NCBI RefSeq assembly: GCF_036785885.1
Contig: NC_092330.1
Coordinates: forward strand, 3,320,525 to 3,384,524
Direction of reading: 5' to 3'
Origin: Coffea arabica
Lineage: Eukaryota > Streptophyta > Magnoliopsida > Gentianales > Rubiaceae
Length of the DNA stretch: 64,000 nucleotides
A model generated the notes under the pieces. That model worked only from the letters and a program-made list of their open reading frames with translations, did not search any database and had not been told where the DNA came from. Shown here piece by piece: positions 10,658 through 21,300 of the stretch (position 1 is the first letter of the stretch; each line of letters begins with the position of its first letter). Made by a program: the position numbers and the translations under genes.

Positions 10658-12167
10658 CTGAAATGAGAATGACAAGGATTAGTTTGTGCAGTATATAAAT
10701 TTATTTACTTATTCAGCATAACTGCATCTGTTTAATGCAAAAGTGCATGTTTATTTAAGTGTTTGCTTGCAATATTGATGACAATATTGTTGTAGTCCCT
10801 TTCTTCCTTGAAAAGCCAATGATGATTTTCAAGCTCATATGACTCACTTTGAGAGAGGGTCTATTACGTCTAGTAGCGAAAACTTGGCCAAAAAGTAGTT
10901 AACAGAGGTTCTAATTTTACACTTTGACATGCATTTTAGATTTTCCTAGAGTTTTACACCATAAACAGAAATTCCAATTTGAACAATTAATTTCTTTACT
11001 AGTAAACTACAAAGACATGATCACCTGGAAAAACATCAGCATGTAAATCTTAAAAGAACAAAATAGAAGTCTGAATTTTACTAAACAGACAGAAACCATC
11101 AATTTGAGGCAGCACTAAAAATGGGAACATGCCCAAGTCAAAGTATTACCTAAATCAATTAATCTTGGTAACTGCATTCTTTCAAACTTAACCTTAGTCA
11201 TTTAAAATTAAGTAACAAAGTAAATGTAACAGAGAAAGAGAATCAATGCAGGATTCAAACCACAATATTCAAAATCTAAAAACTCATAAAGTTCCTGATT
11301 CATGCCATGGATGTATCATAATATGGAAACCGAATTTGTAATAAGATAATTTTTATAAGATCCAGAAATGAATCAAAAGTAAAGCAAATAAAGCTCCTTA
11401 AAATAATGACTGGTGAGCATGAAAACAATTACAGAAGACCTTTGAAAATGTGAGCTAATAGCAAACCTTGACTACATTTAAAGTGAAGCAAAGGCATGAC
11501 CATATGAATAAATCTGGAAAAGTTAATATCATTGGTTTTACCTTGAGAAACATTAAACCTCTTTAACCAATGAGCACAATCAACAAAAGGCTTTCTACAA
11601 GATGAACTCCAGCTTGCTTCACATGCATAAAGAAGAAAAGAAAAAGCAACTTTAACAGAATATAACATATGAAACATCGCAGGATACCTAGAAATACATA
11701 TCTCCAACATTATTTGGAAAATAACTTCCACTTAATTCCCCCAAAATATTTTTGCATGTAGTGATGAACATTATTTCCTTATGATGGTGACAAGGAAAAT
11801 ACATTTCATAGAGGCAATTTAAGCTAATTTGCAGTATCAATTAATTTATATAAAAGAAAACATTATATGGCATTCCCATGAAGTTCTTCACCGGTGGCTA
11901 TTGGAACACTTTAGCTACTAATTCTCATTGAAAGCTTTATGTAGACAATTAAAATCATAGCCAGTTTTACAAAAAATAAAATTTTCAAATGCAAAAGCTT
12001 ATAAATTAACAAAGGCAGCTACAAGATCAAAATTTGAAAGCTTTCATTCAACTACTGAAACAAGTTTTCTTGCAGTCTCATACACAAATCACATAGCAGA
12101 GCTAGAATACTGAAATAACAATTCTTAATAGAAAGAAGTTTATTTACTGAATTGTCTCTGAACTTAC

Positions 12168-12401
12168 TAGCCACCAGGGAGACTCTGGAAGACTGGAACT
12201 GAAAAAAAGGCCTAGCAGCTGCAGTATACATGGAATGGTTCCTGAAATGACTGAGTACAGAAAAGTCCTTTTCAACTGACTAACAATCGTACCAGGAAAT
12301 GGAGGTAGGGAAAACAGAATTACCAATCAGAGCCAAGGTACGCCAGGAGACGAAATTTCCAAATAACATACATCACTGACAACCGCAGCATATCATCAAC
12401 T
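12168..12401 (-). pseudogene. Captured ERD6-like sugar transporter fragment (two exons, one intron)
   Basis: ERD6-like proteins are vacuolar or plasma-membrane monosaccharide carriers of the major facilitator family. On the minus strand 12401-12324 ends in GNFVSWRTLALIG, then a GT...AG intron of 82 nt (12323-12242), then 12241-12168 encoding TIPCILQLLGLFF and LPESPWWL before a GTAAGT donor. Splicing joins ALIG to TIPC exactly as in the family, where the motif is LALIGTIPC...PESPRWLAK. This corresponds to the end of transmembrane helix 5, helix 6 and the PESPRWL motif at the start of the central loop. The conserved arginine is changed to tryptophan, a few extra codons (SSSL) precede PES, and one extra T shifts the frame upstream of GNF. 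It is a non-functional captured fragment. Confidence 0.82.
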
Positions 12402-12845
12402 GAAGTTTTATAAGCATCCAGCTTCAAAACCATCAAATTGAACCCAAAATCTTATTCTCCAACCAATTTATAAATTATACAAATTACAAATTATGAATTA
12501 TGTAGAATCGGGAGATGAAAATAGATGACCCAGTTGCAAAGGTCAAGGGACTAGAATGAATAATTTGCCAGTATTCAAGAAATATTTCAATAATGGCAAA
12601 ATAGAATCTGTAATAACATGATTTTTATAAAATCCATTAACGAATGAAAAGTAAAAGAAGCACATAAACTAAAAATGATGACGAAAAAAAAGAGATTTCT
12701 TTCTTTGATTTGAACTCTGTGACTAGGGCATCATCAAAAGGATCTTCGAAGGTTGGGATACAAACCTCAACTGAATAAAGATTGAGAGCAAAAATCACCA
12801 ATGGAGCTAAGATAATGAAATTTAAAAAATTAAAAGAAGAGATTA

Positions 12846-12985
12846 CCGAGTTAATCTAGATTTCTTCATCAACTCGTCCATGAGTTTTAAAAGTAATCCA
12901 GATTCAAAAATTTCAATTAATCCAGCTTTCTTCATCAACTCGTCCACGAGTTTCAAAGTTAATCCAGCTTCAAAAGTTTCGCTCA
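12846..12985. repeat. Tandem duplication of about 65 bp inside the Helitron
   Basis: Two adjacent copies share TTTCTTCATCAACTCGTCCA and GAGTTT...AATCCAG with several substitutions between them. Confidence 0.85.
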
Positions 12986-13801
12986 AATTAGATTGGTTTC
13001 ATCGGTGGAGACTTGGATAAGATCGGAAGAACAAGAAAGTGCATCAATTTTGATAGAACACGGCATCGTCTTTGATAAAACAATACTTCAGGTGCTATTG
13101 CTGCTTCTCGTCATCGCTATTAATTGTAAAAACATCCAGTGTCAATCTGCTAAAGGATTAAGTAATTACCTGTTTGATGAGAAATGGAGAGATAGAATGA
13201 GAAATTAGGGATGAGCAGAGGCAAAATTGAAAGTTTTGGAAGAGAAATTTGAGGCATAGAGTTCTAATTAGATATATACAATATCTAATAATTTCTTGAG
13301 CTTAAAATTTTTCTTTTCTACTTTCTAGGCTCTTTAGATTTATAATTCTTACTTATTTGATGATTCTTTCTCTTACTTGGTTGATGATTTTTTTTGGTAA
13401 TCTATATCATAAGCTGCAAAATTATACATTATTTTGTGTTCTTAAATCATGTGCTAAAATAGGTGAGTTTCTCTTTTCTTTTTCTTTTTTACTAAAAGTG
13501 GTATTCAAAATTAAGAGATAGTTAGAAACTTTAAATAGTGAATTCCAAATCAACTTGCGTTTAAGGATAGGTTAGAATAAAATGCTAAGAAATAACTGGT
13601 GGAACTATTCTACCAAATGGGGTAATAAACTCGTGTTTAAGGTTAGAAAATATTTATTTATTGAATCATTTTTTCATGCTCGAAAGAAAAAGTTGGGCCT
13701 ACTGTAAAAGTTTAAAAACTATAATCCATTTCTTAAATTACACTTTTTTATGAAGAAACTTTATCCTTTTGCAAAAAAAAAAAAAATGTTTCCATGGGGA
13801 C

Positions 13802-13804
<3 letters not shown>

Positions 13805-13843
<39 letters not shown>
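13805..13843. repeat. (TA)n microsatellite in the Helitron
   Basis: About 19 uninterrupted TA repeats lie 0.5 kb inside the Helitron 5' end. They create a spurious Tyr-Ile run in one frame. Confidence 0.95.
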
Positions 13844-13846
<3 letters not shown>

Positions 13847-14387
13847 CAAAACAGAAAGACCCTCTAACCATTTTAACTAAAGAAACAACCGGGCAGCAGC
13901 TTGCAGCAAAGCGCAAGGTTACATTGCCCACTCACCACTGATCTTAATTTGTGAAGCGGTCTTCATTTCCATGCAATAATTTTTTTGTTAGTAAGAGGAG
14001 TTAATTTTAATTTGACGGTGCTAATTTGAATGTAATATATTTTGTACAATCGGACAGTTAACCAGAAGCCAGCCTGATATCTATGAATTTTGCTCGCGAA
14101 AGGAAACGCACACCTGAAGAAGGAAAGTAAAGTAAATGCACACAAACCACTCCAAAAAGTTTCTTGCCCCACCATCAATACCAAATGCCTTCAAAGTTGA
14201 TGAAAATTTTCAGCAGAACCACTGACCAGCAGGAATTGCTGACTGCCACAATTGTCCGCGTGAAATTTCAGAAAAACTACTCCCACCCATTAGCAAAAGA
14301 CCAAAACGCCCTTCAAAGTCACAACAATAACGGCATAACTGGCTCATTCTGCACTGTTCATAAGCGATCCGCTTTATATATATAAGA

Positions 14388-14527
14388 TTTCCAACCCCAT
14401 TTTTGCACTCCTGAGCACTTCTCGTAGCCGGCATTTCCACAACCCCTCCTGCAAACTTTTTAGCAAAGTCAAGAGAGGACACAATTACAGTAGGGAGACA
14501 TTGGGACTTTGATTTCACCCATCAAGT
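14388..14527 (+). promoter_or_regulatory. EXO70-A 5' flank truncated by the Helitron
   Basis: This stretch matches 24318-24440 and 62996-63124, the flanks of EXO70-B and EXO70-C. It contains CATTTTTGCA, GAGCACTTCTC and GCAAAGTCAAGAGA blocks. In A the DNA further upstream has been moved 5.4 kb away by the Helitron. A TA-rich box (TTTATATATATAAG, 14373-14386) at the Helitron end now stands about 145 bp before the ATG. Confidence 0.55.
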
Positions 14528-16122
14528 ATGGATTTGACAAAAGATCCACTCCCAATTTGCAGTGAAAACAAAGTCAACTTTGATCATGTGCAGGCATCCC
14601 GAATCCCCTCTTCCCAACTCAAGCTCCAGTTCCTAGACGTATTATTCAACCCCAAGTACACCATAGGTGCAGATCAATTCTTGAAGAGTTCGAATAATTC
14701 AGTGTATCTTTCAGCTTCCATTACAGATAGCTCCACCATCACATTGCACTACGAAGACTACGAGGGCCATCACGCAGTCTTTAGTGAAGAAGGTATAAAA
14801 ACTCTTAGGTGTATTGCAGCAACGTTGAGCTCCAGAAATGAAGTGGCTGATTGTGTTCAGATGTATACCGAGCATCGAAAGGATGTAGTCAACCTGGTAT
14901 ATGTGAGGCTTCGTGAGAAATTGAAGATAGAGATCGTCTGTGTTTTTATGTGCTCGGATGAGTTGAGTGAGAAAACCCAACAGTGGATACAAGTAGCCAA
15001 GATTTACGTAGGCACCATTTTTGGAATAGAGAAGTGTTTCTATGAGCAAATTTTTGGAGATCTGGGATCATCTGAGGATTCTGCTGCTAACGGTTTTGTG
15101 TACATAATAAAAGGGACTGCTGCTGAGTTGCTTGTGTTTCCGGACTCTCTATTAGCCAGGGCCGATTGCCCCAGAGATCAGACATTTTGTTGCCCTTATA
15201 TCATGAGCTAGCCAATCTAATTCCACATCTTATGGCATATTTTGACCAAGATGTATGCCCAACAAAAGCCATCTGCAATTTTGCCACTAAGATTATGCTC
15301 CGACTGAAACAGCAAATGACAAATATCCTTTCTACTACAGAGAAACAGGTTCTTCGTGAGCTTTCAACGAGGCCATTTCCTGGAGGAGGAATTCACCCCT
15401 TGACTAAGTACATAATTCATTACATTGAGTTGATTTACGTTCACATGGAATCCTTAACTGAGCTGGTGGCTAGACCCCAAGGTTCCAATGACGACCGAGA
15501 TCCTCCAGAAGTACCGGGTTCACAAGAAATGGACAAAGGGCTAATTCCCCTAAAGAGCCATCTTGCTCGAGTTATCGAGTTTTTACTGTATAACTTGAAA
15601 TTCAAGTCCAACTTCTATGGACAAGAATCTCTGCGTTGTTTGTTCATGATGAACAATGTTAGCTCTGTTTCTGAGATGATTAAAAGTTCCAAGGAGTTGG
15701 AAGAACTTATTGGCACTCACCTGCAGATGAAATTAAGAGAAAAAGTGGAGCTGGCAAAGACTGATTATTTCCATAGAAGTTGGGGCGAAGTCTGCACTGT
15801 TTTAAAAGGTGAAGGATTAAAATTACATTTTAATTGTGATTTCTTTCCTGGAAGGTCTACAAGAGCTGTGAAAAAAAAGTTTAAGACCTTCAATAGTATG
15901 TTTGAAGATATTCTTCAGACTCAAGAACGATGGATAGTACCAGATCAGCAGCTGCGGATGAAACTTCTTGAATGCATATTGGCTAAGCTGATTCCGGCCT
16001 ATAATCACTTTCTTGAGCGGCTAAGCCGAGTACACAAAGTGAAGCGTGTGAGTGAGTACATAAAATATTCTGTCAAGGACTTGGAGACCAAGGTGCTAGA
16101 TATGTTTCAGAATAAATATTGA
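14528..16122 (+). pseudogene. EXO70-A, exocyst subunit EXO70 family, one-base frameshift
   Basis: EXO70 proteins bind plasma-membrane phosphoinositides and tether secretory vesicles within the exocyst; plant paralogues also serve in immunity. The gene is intronless, as many plant EXO70 genes are. The ATG at 14528 is the first after an in-frame TGA (14510-14512). The first 212 or so codons run in one frame (ending FPDSLLA) and the rest in another (starting LPQRSDILLPLYHELANL) to TGA at 16120-16122, about 531 codons in all. The C-terminal EXO70 domain is clear: GGIHPLTKYIIHYI near residue 286 and DYFHRSWGEVC near residue 412. EXO70-B shows that one base is missing here around 15158-15162 (CCAGGGCC against CCAGTCACC). 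Otherwise the frame is clean, so the break is recent or an assembly error. At about 530 residues it is slightly short for the family. Confidence 0.9.
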
Positions 16123-16608
16123 AGATTTGGTTATTAATACTTCAACTCTATTAGATGTCAGTTTGAACAGGTTATATGTATTAGCTATCGCAATGTACTT
16201 CTCACCAAATAAAAATCCTTCAATCGTATGTGTACTGTTTATGAATGAGAATCCACTATATGTTTTTACTAGACTGTAAAGTGAGGATGGATTTCTGTTC
16301 TCCGGGAGGATAGAGGGGGAGGAAGAGGAAGAGGGAAGAGGAGGAGGCAAGAAGTAGGAGAAGGGAGAGGGAGCAGAGAGAAAAAAAAGAGGGGGTGGTG
16401 ACAGTAAAGCAGTGAGGAGCGAACAAGGGTGGTGGTGGTGGTAGGTGAGAGATGAAAGAATTTGTATTTTTTTATTTATTTATTGTTATGTGTATTTGAG
16501 ATTACGTGTATTTTTAGAATATGTTATTGTAAACTCCAAATACAAAAGCTAATTTTTTGAAAAAAACTCTCGACCCAAGTTCGAGTCCTAGTTTTTTTTT
16601 TCTGGTTC
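16123..16608. other. EXO70-A 3' flank with polypurine tract
   Basis: An AATAAA lies near 16206, about 85 bp after the stop codon, and could be a polyadenylation signal. From about 16300 to 16440 the plus strand is almost pure A and G (GAGGAAGAGGAAGAGG), then GGTGGTGGTGGT. No gene is supported. Block B begins at the right edge. Confidence 0.5.
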
Positions 16609-17359
16609 TTCAACACCTCCACTTCCTCTTAAGCCTATATGATCAAAGTATCTAAATCAACACGTGAATCCTAGAAGTTATGAGCATCAAAATATTTGCT
16701 GAAAGTTCTGCGATTTATATTATTTCTCCTTATTTTCCTCTTTTCTTCCTAGAACTTTTTTGCTGTCTTTCACTTTCTCTCTATTGCACTTCACAACGAA
16801 CAATTGCCTATCGATCGAGTGGGTTCAAGCTTTTATGAGATTAATATTTGACCGTAGCACCCTCAATTCATACCTTTTCAAACAAATAGTTGCGTGTTGA
16901 TAAGGGTATGGGTTCGTAGGACCAACGAGTTTCATTTTATTCGATCAAGGACATCTACAATCGTCAGTCGGAATTGCATTGGTAAGTGTATACCAAAATG
17001 ACAAATATGGATATTAAAACATAGATTAATTTTTTTTATATACTGACATTTTAAACATTTTTTGAATTTGAATTTGAAACTCAAATTTTACATATATATC
17101 GTATATCCAACCGTAATAGTATGTCAGTGTATATAAGATTTACTCTAATAACACTTGGATACAAATTTTAGTAAGTAAATAAATTTGTCATGTTTTTCCA
17201 TGTTGTTGTGTTAGCATTACTTATTATTTTAGTGTTTACATTTATCATGATAGTAGCAACATTGTACAATACAATCATCATTGACAATTGCAAAGGCTCT
17301 TAACCCCTTATTTCAAATGGACCGACATGGATCTATTCCGTTGTGAAATGTGAAGTATT

Positions 17360-17675
17360 CCAGCATTATGTCAAGAGTATAGGAGTGCTAACCCATGGAC
17401 TATTGAGCTCAGATGGATATGTCATCACTGGAATTCCTAGTGGTTCATTGACAGGTTCAAAAAGTTCGTCCTGGCTAGCATAGTCTATCAGATCTGGAAA
17501 GCTAGAAACGAGGCTATTTTCAAGAATGTTCCTGCTGCTACTAATAGAATCCTTCCAACTATTGTTGATACTGTTAGGCTTGTCGGAGCCTCATGGAGGA
17601 AAGTTCCACTTGTAAAAGTGAATTGGGATTTGGTTGTTGAATAGGGTAAAGCAAAGAGATGTTTTGAAAGTAGGC
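17360..17675 (+). pseudogene. LINE 3' remnant, copy B
   Basis: This continues the LINE ORF2 C-terminus seen in block A, with RWICHHWNS, VYQIWKARNEAIFKNVP and VNWDLVVE before a stop. The remnant is cut by the Copia element and resumes at 23544 with the same ATAGACGAATAAC tail and TTGCCCAAAAAA end. It shows what the LINE looked like without the MITE present in copy A. Confidence 0.7.
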
Positions 17676-18379
17676 TGTTGGGAAAGGGGTACCGGTACAG
17701 GCACATAATATCAGAGTTAGCCCAGGACAAATTTATCTTTTTCCAAATACCAGTTAAAATAGGAACAAACCAAATCATCAAGTAATAGTACCATTAGTGA
17801 TAATAAAATGCAAGAAAAATAAAAGACACAGGACACCAAGATTTTTACGTGAAAAATCCAAATTGAAAAAAATCACAGGATCTAGTCCAGTCAAAAATCT
17901 CCACTATCACAATAATGGGAATACACAAGTTTACCCGAAATATTCGGATGACAATAATATTGCCAGTATCAACCAAGCAAATCTGCTACAAAATCATCCC
18001 AAAAACTACAACTAACAAATAAGTGGGTTTGGAAAGATGTTACCAAACGAAGAGAAAATCTGAAATATGAACAGGTAGATGAGTAGAGCTTGACGAGAGG
18101 ATCGCGTGTGTGAAATTTTGTCTCAATCGAACTTGAAATCACCTTCCAACTGAGGCTTCAAAGTTGCAAAGAATTTTCTCTCTCTAGATCGCACTCTTTC
18201 TCTCTCTTCATCTCTCTCAAAGGCGGCTGACACTTTTTCTCGCACGAAGACTAATTGCATCTTGCGGCTGCTACTTGTATTTAAGATTGAGAAACCCTCA
18301 AGCGTTGCTTACTTGCACAGATGGATTGGCCCACAAATGGGCTAGCCCATACACAAGTCCAACAATCTCCCCCTCCAGC

Positions 18380-21300
18380 TCATTTGGGGAGCTCCACCAG
18401 ACCTGCTTCTTGTCTACAAAACAAGAGTTTCTCCTTAGACAATACCTTGGTAAACATATTAGCACCATTATCATTTGTATGCACCTTCTCAAGTGTCAGT
18501 AACTTGGAATCCAATACTTTCTGAATCCAATGATATCTCACATCAATGTGTTTGGACCGAGAGTGAAATGTATAGTTCTTACACAAATGAATAGCACTCT
18601 GACTGTCACAATAAAGATTATACTTCTCTTGTTTCATACCCAACTCTTGAAGGAATTTCTGCAACCAAAGAGTCTTCTTGCATGCTTTAATGGTTGCAAT
18701 ATACTCTGCCTCCGTACTAGAAAGGGCGATACACTTTTGTAACTTACTTTACCATGACACTGCTCCCCCTGCAAAAATCATCAAGTACCTAAATGTGGAC
18801 TTCCTATTATCAAGATCACCTGCCATATCTGCATCAGTGTATCCATCTAACATAGTTTTACCATAGCCGAAACATAGACACAATCTAGAAGTTCCCTTGA
18901 GATACCTGAGAATCCATTTGATAGCATTCCAATACTTCTTACCGGGATTAGAGAGATACCGACTGACTACTCCAACAGCATGAGCAATATCTGGTCTGGT
19001 GCAAATCATGGCATACATCAAACTACCAACAGCCAAGGCATAAGGAACTTTCTTCATGTTTTCTTTATCTTTTTCATTTGTAGGACACTGCTTGATGTTC
19101 AGTTTAAAGTAACCCGCAAGTAGAGTAGAGACTTTTTTAGCCTTACTTATGTTAAACCTGTTGAGTGCTTTTTCAATGTATTTTTTTTAAACAACCAAAG
19201 CTTCCCATTTTGCCTGTGTCGTGAGATTTTCAATCCCAATCCTTCATTGCAAAGGATTTACTTAACTCCTCTTTTAGCCTGTTAATCTTCACAGTATCAC
19301 GACCAACAATCAATATGTCATCAATATATAGCAGAAGAATAATAAAATCACCATTTGAAAAATTTTTCACATAAACATAGTGATCAGATGTAGTCCTGTG
19401 GTACTCATGGTCTATCATGGAGGAGTCAAACTTCTTATACCACTGTCTCGGTGCCTGTTTCAACCCATACAAACTCTTTTTGAGACGACATACAAGATTT
19501 TCCTTGCCACTTTCTTTGAACCCTCCGGTTGTTCCATGTAGATCTTCTCTTCCAAGTCGCCATGCAGGAAGGCGGTCTTCACATCAACTCGTTCGATCTC
19601 CAGATTCAAACTGGTTGCAATACCAAGAACAACTCGAATTGATAACATTTTTACCACATGAGAGAATATTTTTTCAAAATCTACACCCTTCTTTTGACTA
19701 AATCCCTTCACAACCAATCTTACTTTACACTTTGGTTGTGAGCTGTACTCCTGAGTTTTCAACCTGTAGACCCATTTGTTCTTTAGACCTCTCTTACCCT
19801 TAAGCATTTTCACTAACTTATAAGTGTGATTCTCATGCAGGGACATCATCTCCTCTTGCATGGCTCGCAACCAATCTTCTTTATTCTCATGCTCTAGAGC
19901 CTCACCGTAGGACTCTAGCTCTCCTCCATCTGTCAACAACACATATTCATGAGAATTATATCTGTTAGAAGGTTTCTTCTCTCTGGTAGATCTCCTAAAC
20001 TCATCCTGTGGTGATGGTGGTGGAGCAGGTGGTGTCTCATGCTCAGGTTCATCAGCAGTAGGATTATTACCATCATCAATATCCTCTCTCTGCTCTGTCT
20101 CAGCTCCCCCTTGATTAAAATTAATAGGTATTGGAACTAGGGCTGCAAACGAATCGAGCCGCTCGCGAGCGGCTCGAGTCAAGCTCGAGTCGAGCTCGAG
20201 ATTAATCGAGGTCGAGCTCAGAATATTAAGCTCGTTAGCTCGCGAGCCGGCTCGCGAGCTTGAGTATATATATTTATATATATTTTTTATTTTTATTTTT
20301 ATTTAATAATAAAATTACGTATATTATATATAAATATATTTTAATTTTTTATTTTCATAGTGAAATTACGTATATATCCTTAATATTTTAATATTTATTC
20401 AGAAAAAAATATTATTTTTTTATTTTTTTAAAAATAAAATAATTTTTTTTTATTTTTTTCGAGCTCGAGCTCGGCTCGACTTGATTCGAGTCGAGCTCGA
20501 GCTCGAAAATTGCCAGCTCGTCGAGCTCGAGCTCGAGCTCGAGCTTGGTAAAATTTAGTTGAGGCTCGGCTCGATTAGCTCAAAACTCGACTCGGCTCGG
20601 CTCGTTTGCAGCCCTAATTGGAACTGAATTTGGATCTGAATTTGAACCAGCAGGAATGTCATATGAAGATTTTGGATTGTCACATTTATCAATGTCTTCA
20701 ATAGTTTGATTTTCAAAGAAGACAACATCTCTGCTTCTGATCACCTTTTTCTCAATAGGATCATACAGTCTATAACCAAAATCTTCATGTCCATAGCCAA
20801 AGAAAATGCACTGCTTTGATTTTATATCAAGTTTTGATCTTTCATCTTTGGGGATATGAACAAATGCCCGACAATCAAAAACTCTCAAGTACTTACTAGA
20901 TATATCTTTTCCCGTCCATACTCTCTCTGGGATGCCACCATCTAGAAGAACTGATGAAGAAAGATTAATTGAATTGACCGTAGTTCTCATTGTCTCATCC
21001 CAAAAGGATTTTGGCAACTTAGCATTAGAGAGCATACATCTGACCCGTTCAGTGATGGATCTATTCATTCTCTCTGCTACTCCATTCTTTTGAGGAGTTT
21101 TTGGCATAGTTTTCTCCAATCTGATCCCACAGGACTTGCAATAGATTTCAAATGGTCCTTTGTACTCACCACCATTATCAGAGCACGTACGCACTTTAAC
21201 TGTTTGCTAGTTCTCTTTCAACTTTGCTATGAAAATCCTTAAATACACTCGAAAATCTGATCTTTGGATTTTAAAGCAAAACACCAAACTTTTCTAGTAA

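Larger units (their letters stand above)
8954..14387 (-). mobile_element. Non-autonomous Helitron, 5.43 kb
   Basis: On the minus strand the element begins TCTTATATATATAAAGC at 14387 and ends CTAG at 8954. Nine bases before CTAG lies a perfect 8-bp hairpin (CCTGACGC, 3-base loop, GCGTCAGG; 8967-8985), the classical Helitron 3' signature. It sits exactly between host A and T with no target duplication. Both sister copies retain the uninterrupted site: GATTACAATTTCC near 24313-24325 in block B, and GACAATTTCC near 62994 in block C. There is no Rep/helicase ORF, so it is non-autonomous. It carries a captured fragment of an ERD6-like transporter gene and two small tandem repeats. Most of the interior is unassigned AT-rich DNA. 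Confidence 0.9.
2205..16608 (+). repeat. Tandem duplication block A (LINE remnant to EXO70-A)
   Basis: Block A aligns by eye with block B, which starts near 16609. Both begin with the same stretch (TTCCTCTTAAGCCTAT...), continue through the same LINE 3' remnant and 'ATAGACGAATAAC' tail, and end in EXO70. Four insertions in A are missing from B: a hAT MITE, a TRIM-like element, a Harbinger element and the Helitron. Without them block A is roughly 5 kb. The blocks have diverged by many substitutions and small indels, so the duplication is not recent. About 900 bp of A (roughly 3005-3918) has no counterpart in B. Confidence 0.75.

Noticed and set aside
11429..11731. 100-codon minus-strand ORF in the Helitron
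   Set aside because: It matches no family I know, lies in AT-rich captured or filler DNA, and does not continue the nearby transporter exons.
13750..13941. ORF with a Tyr-Ile run
   Set aside because: It reads through a (TA)n microsatellite in the Helitron.
14711..15049. 112-codon minus-strand ORF inside EXO70-A
   Set aside because: It is the shadow of the EXO70 frame and has no similarity of its own.
18298..18524. Short ORFs in the Tork-type Copia LTR
   Set aside because: They lie across the LTR and purine tract. The real coding signal here is the RNase H end on the minus strand.
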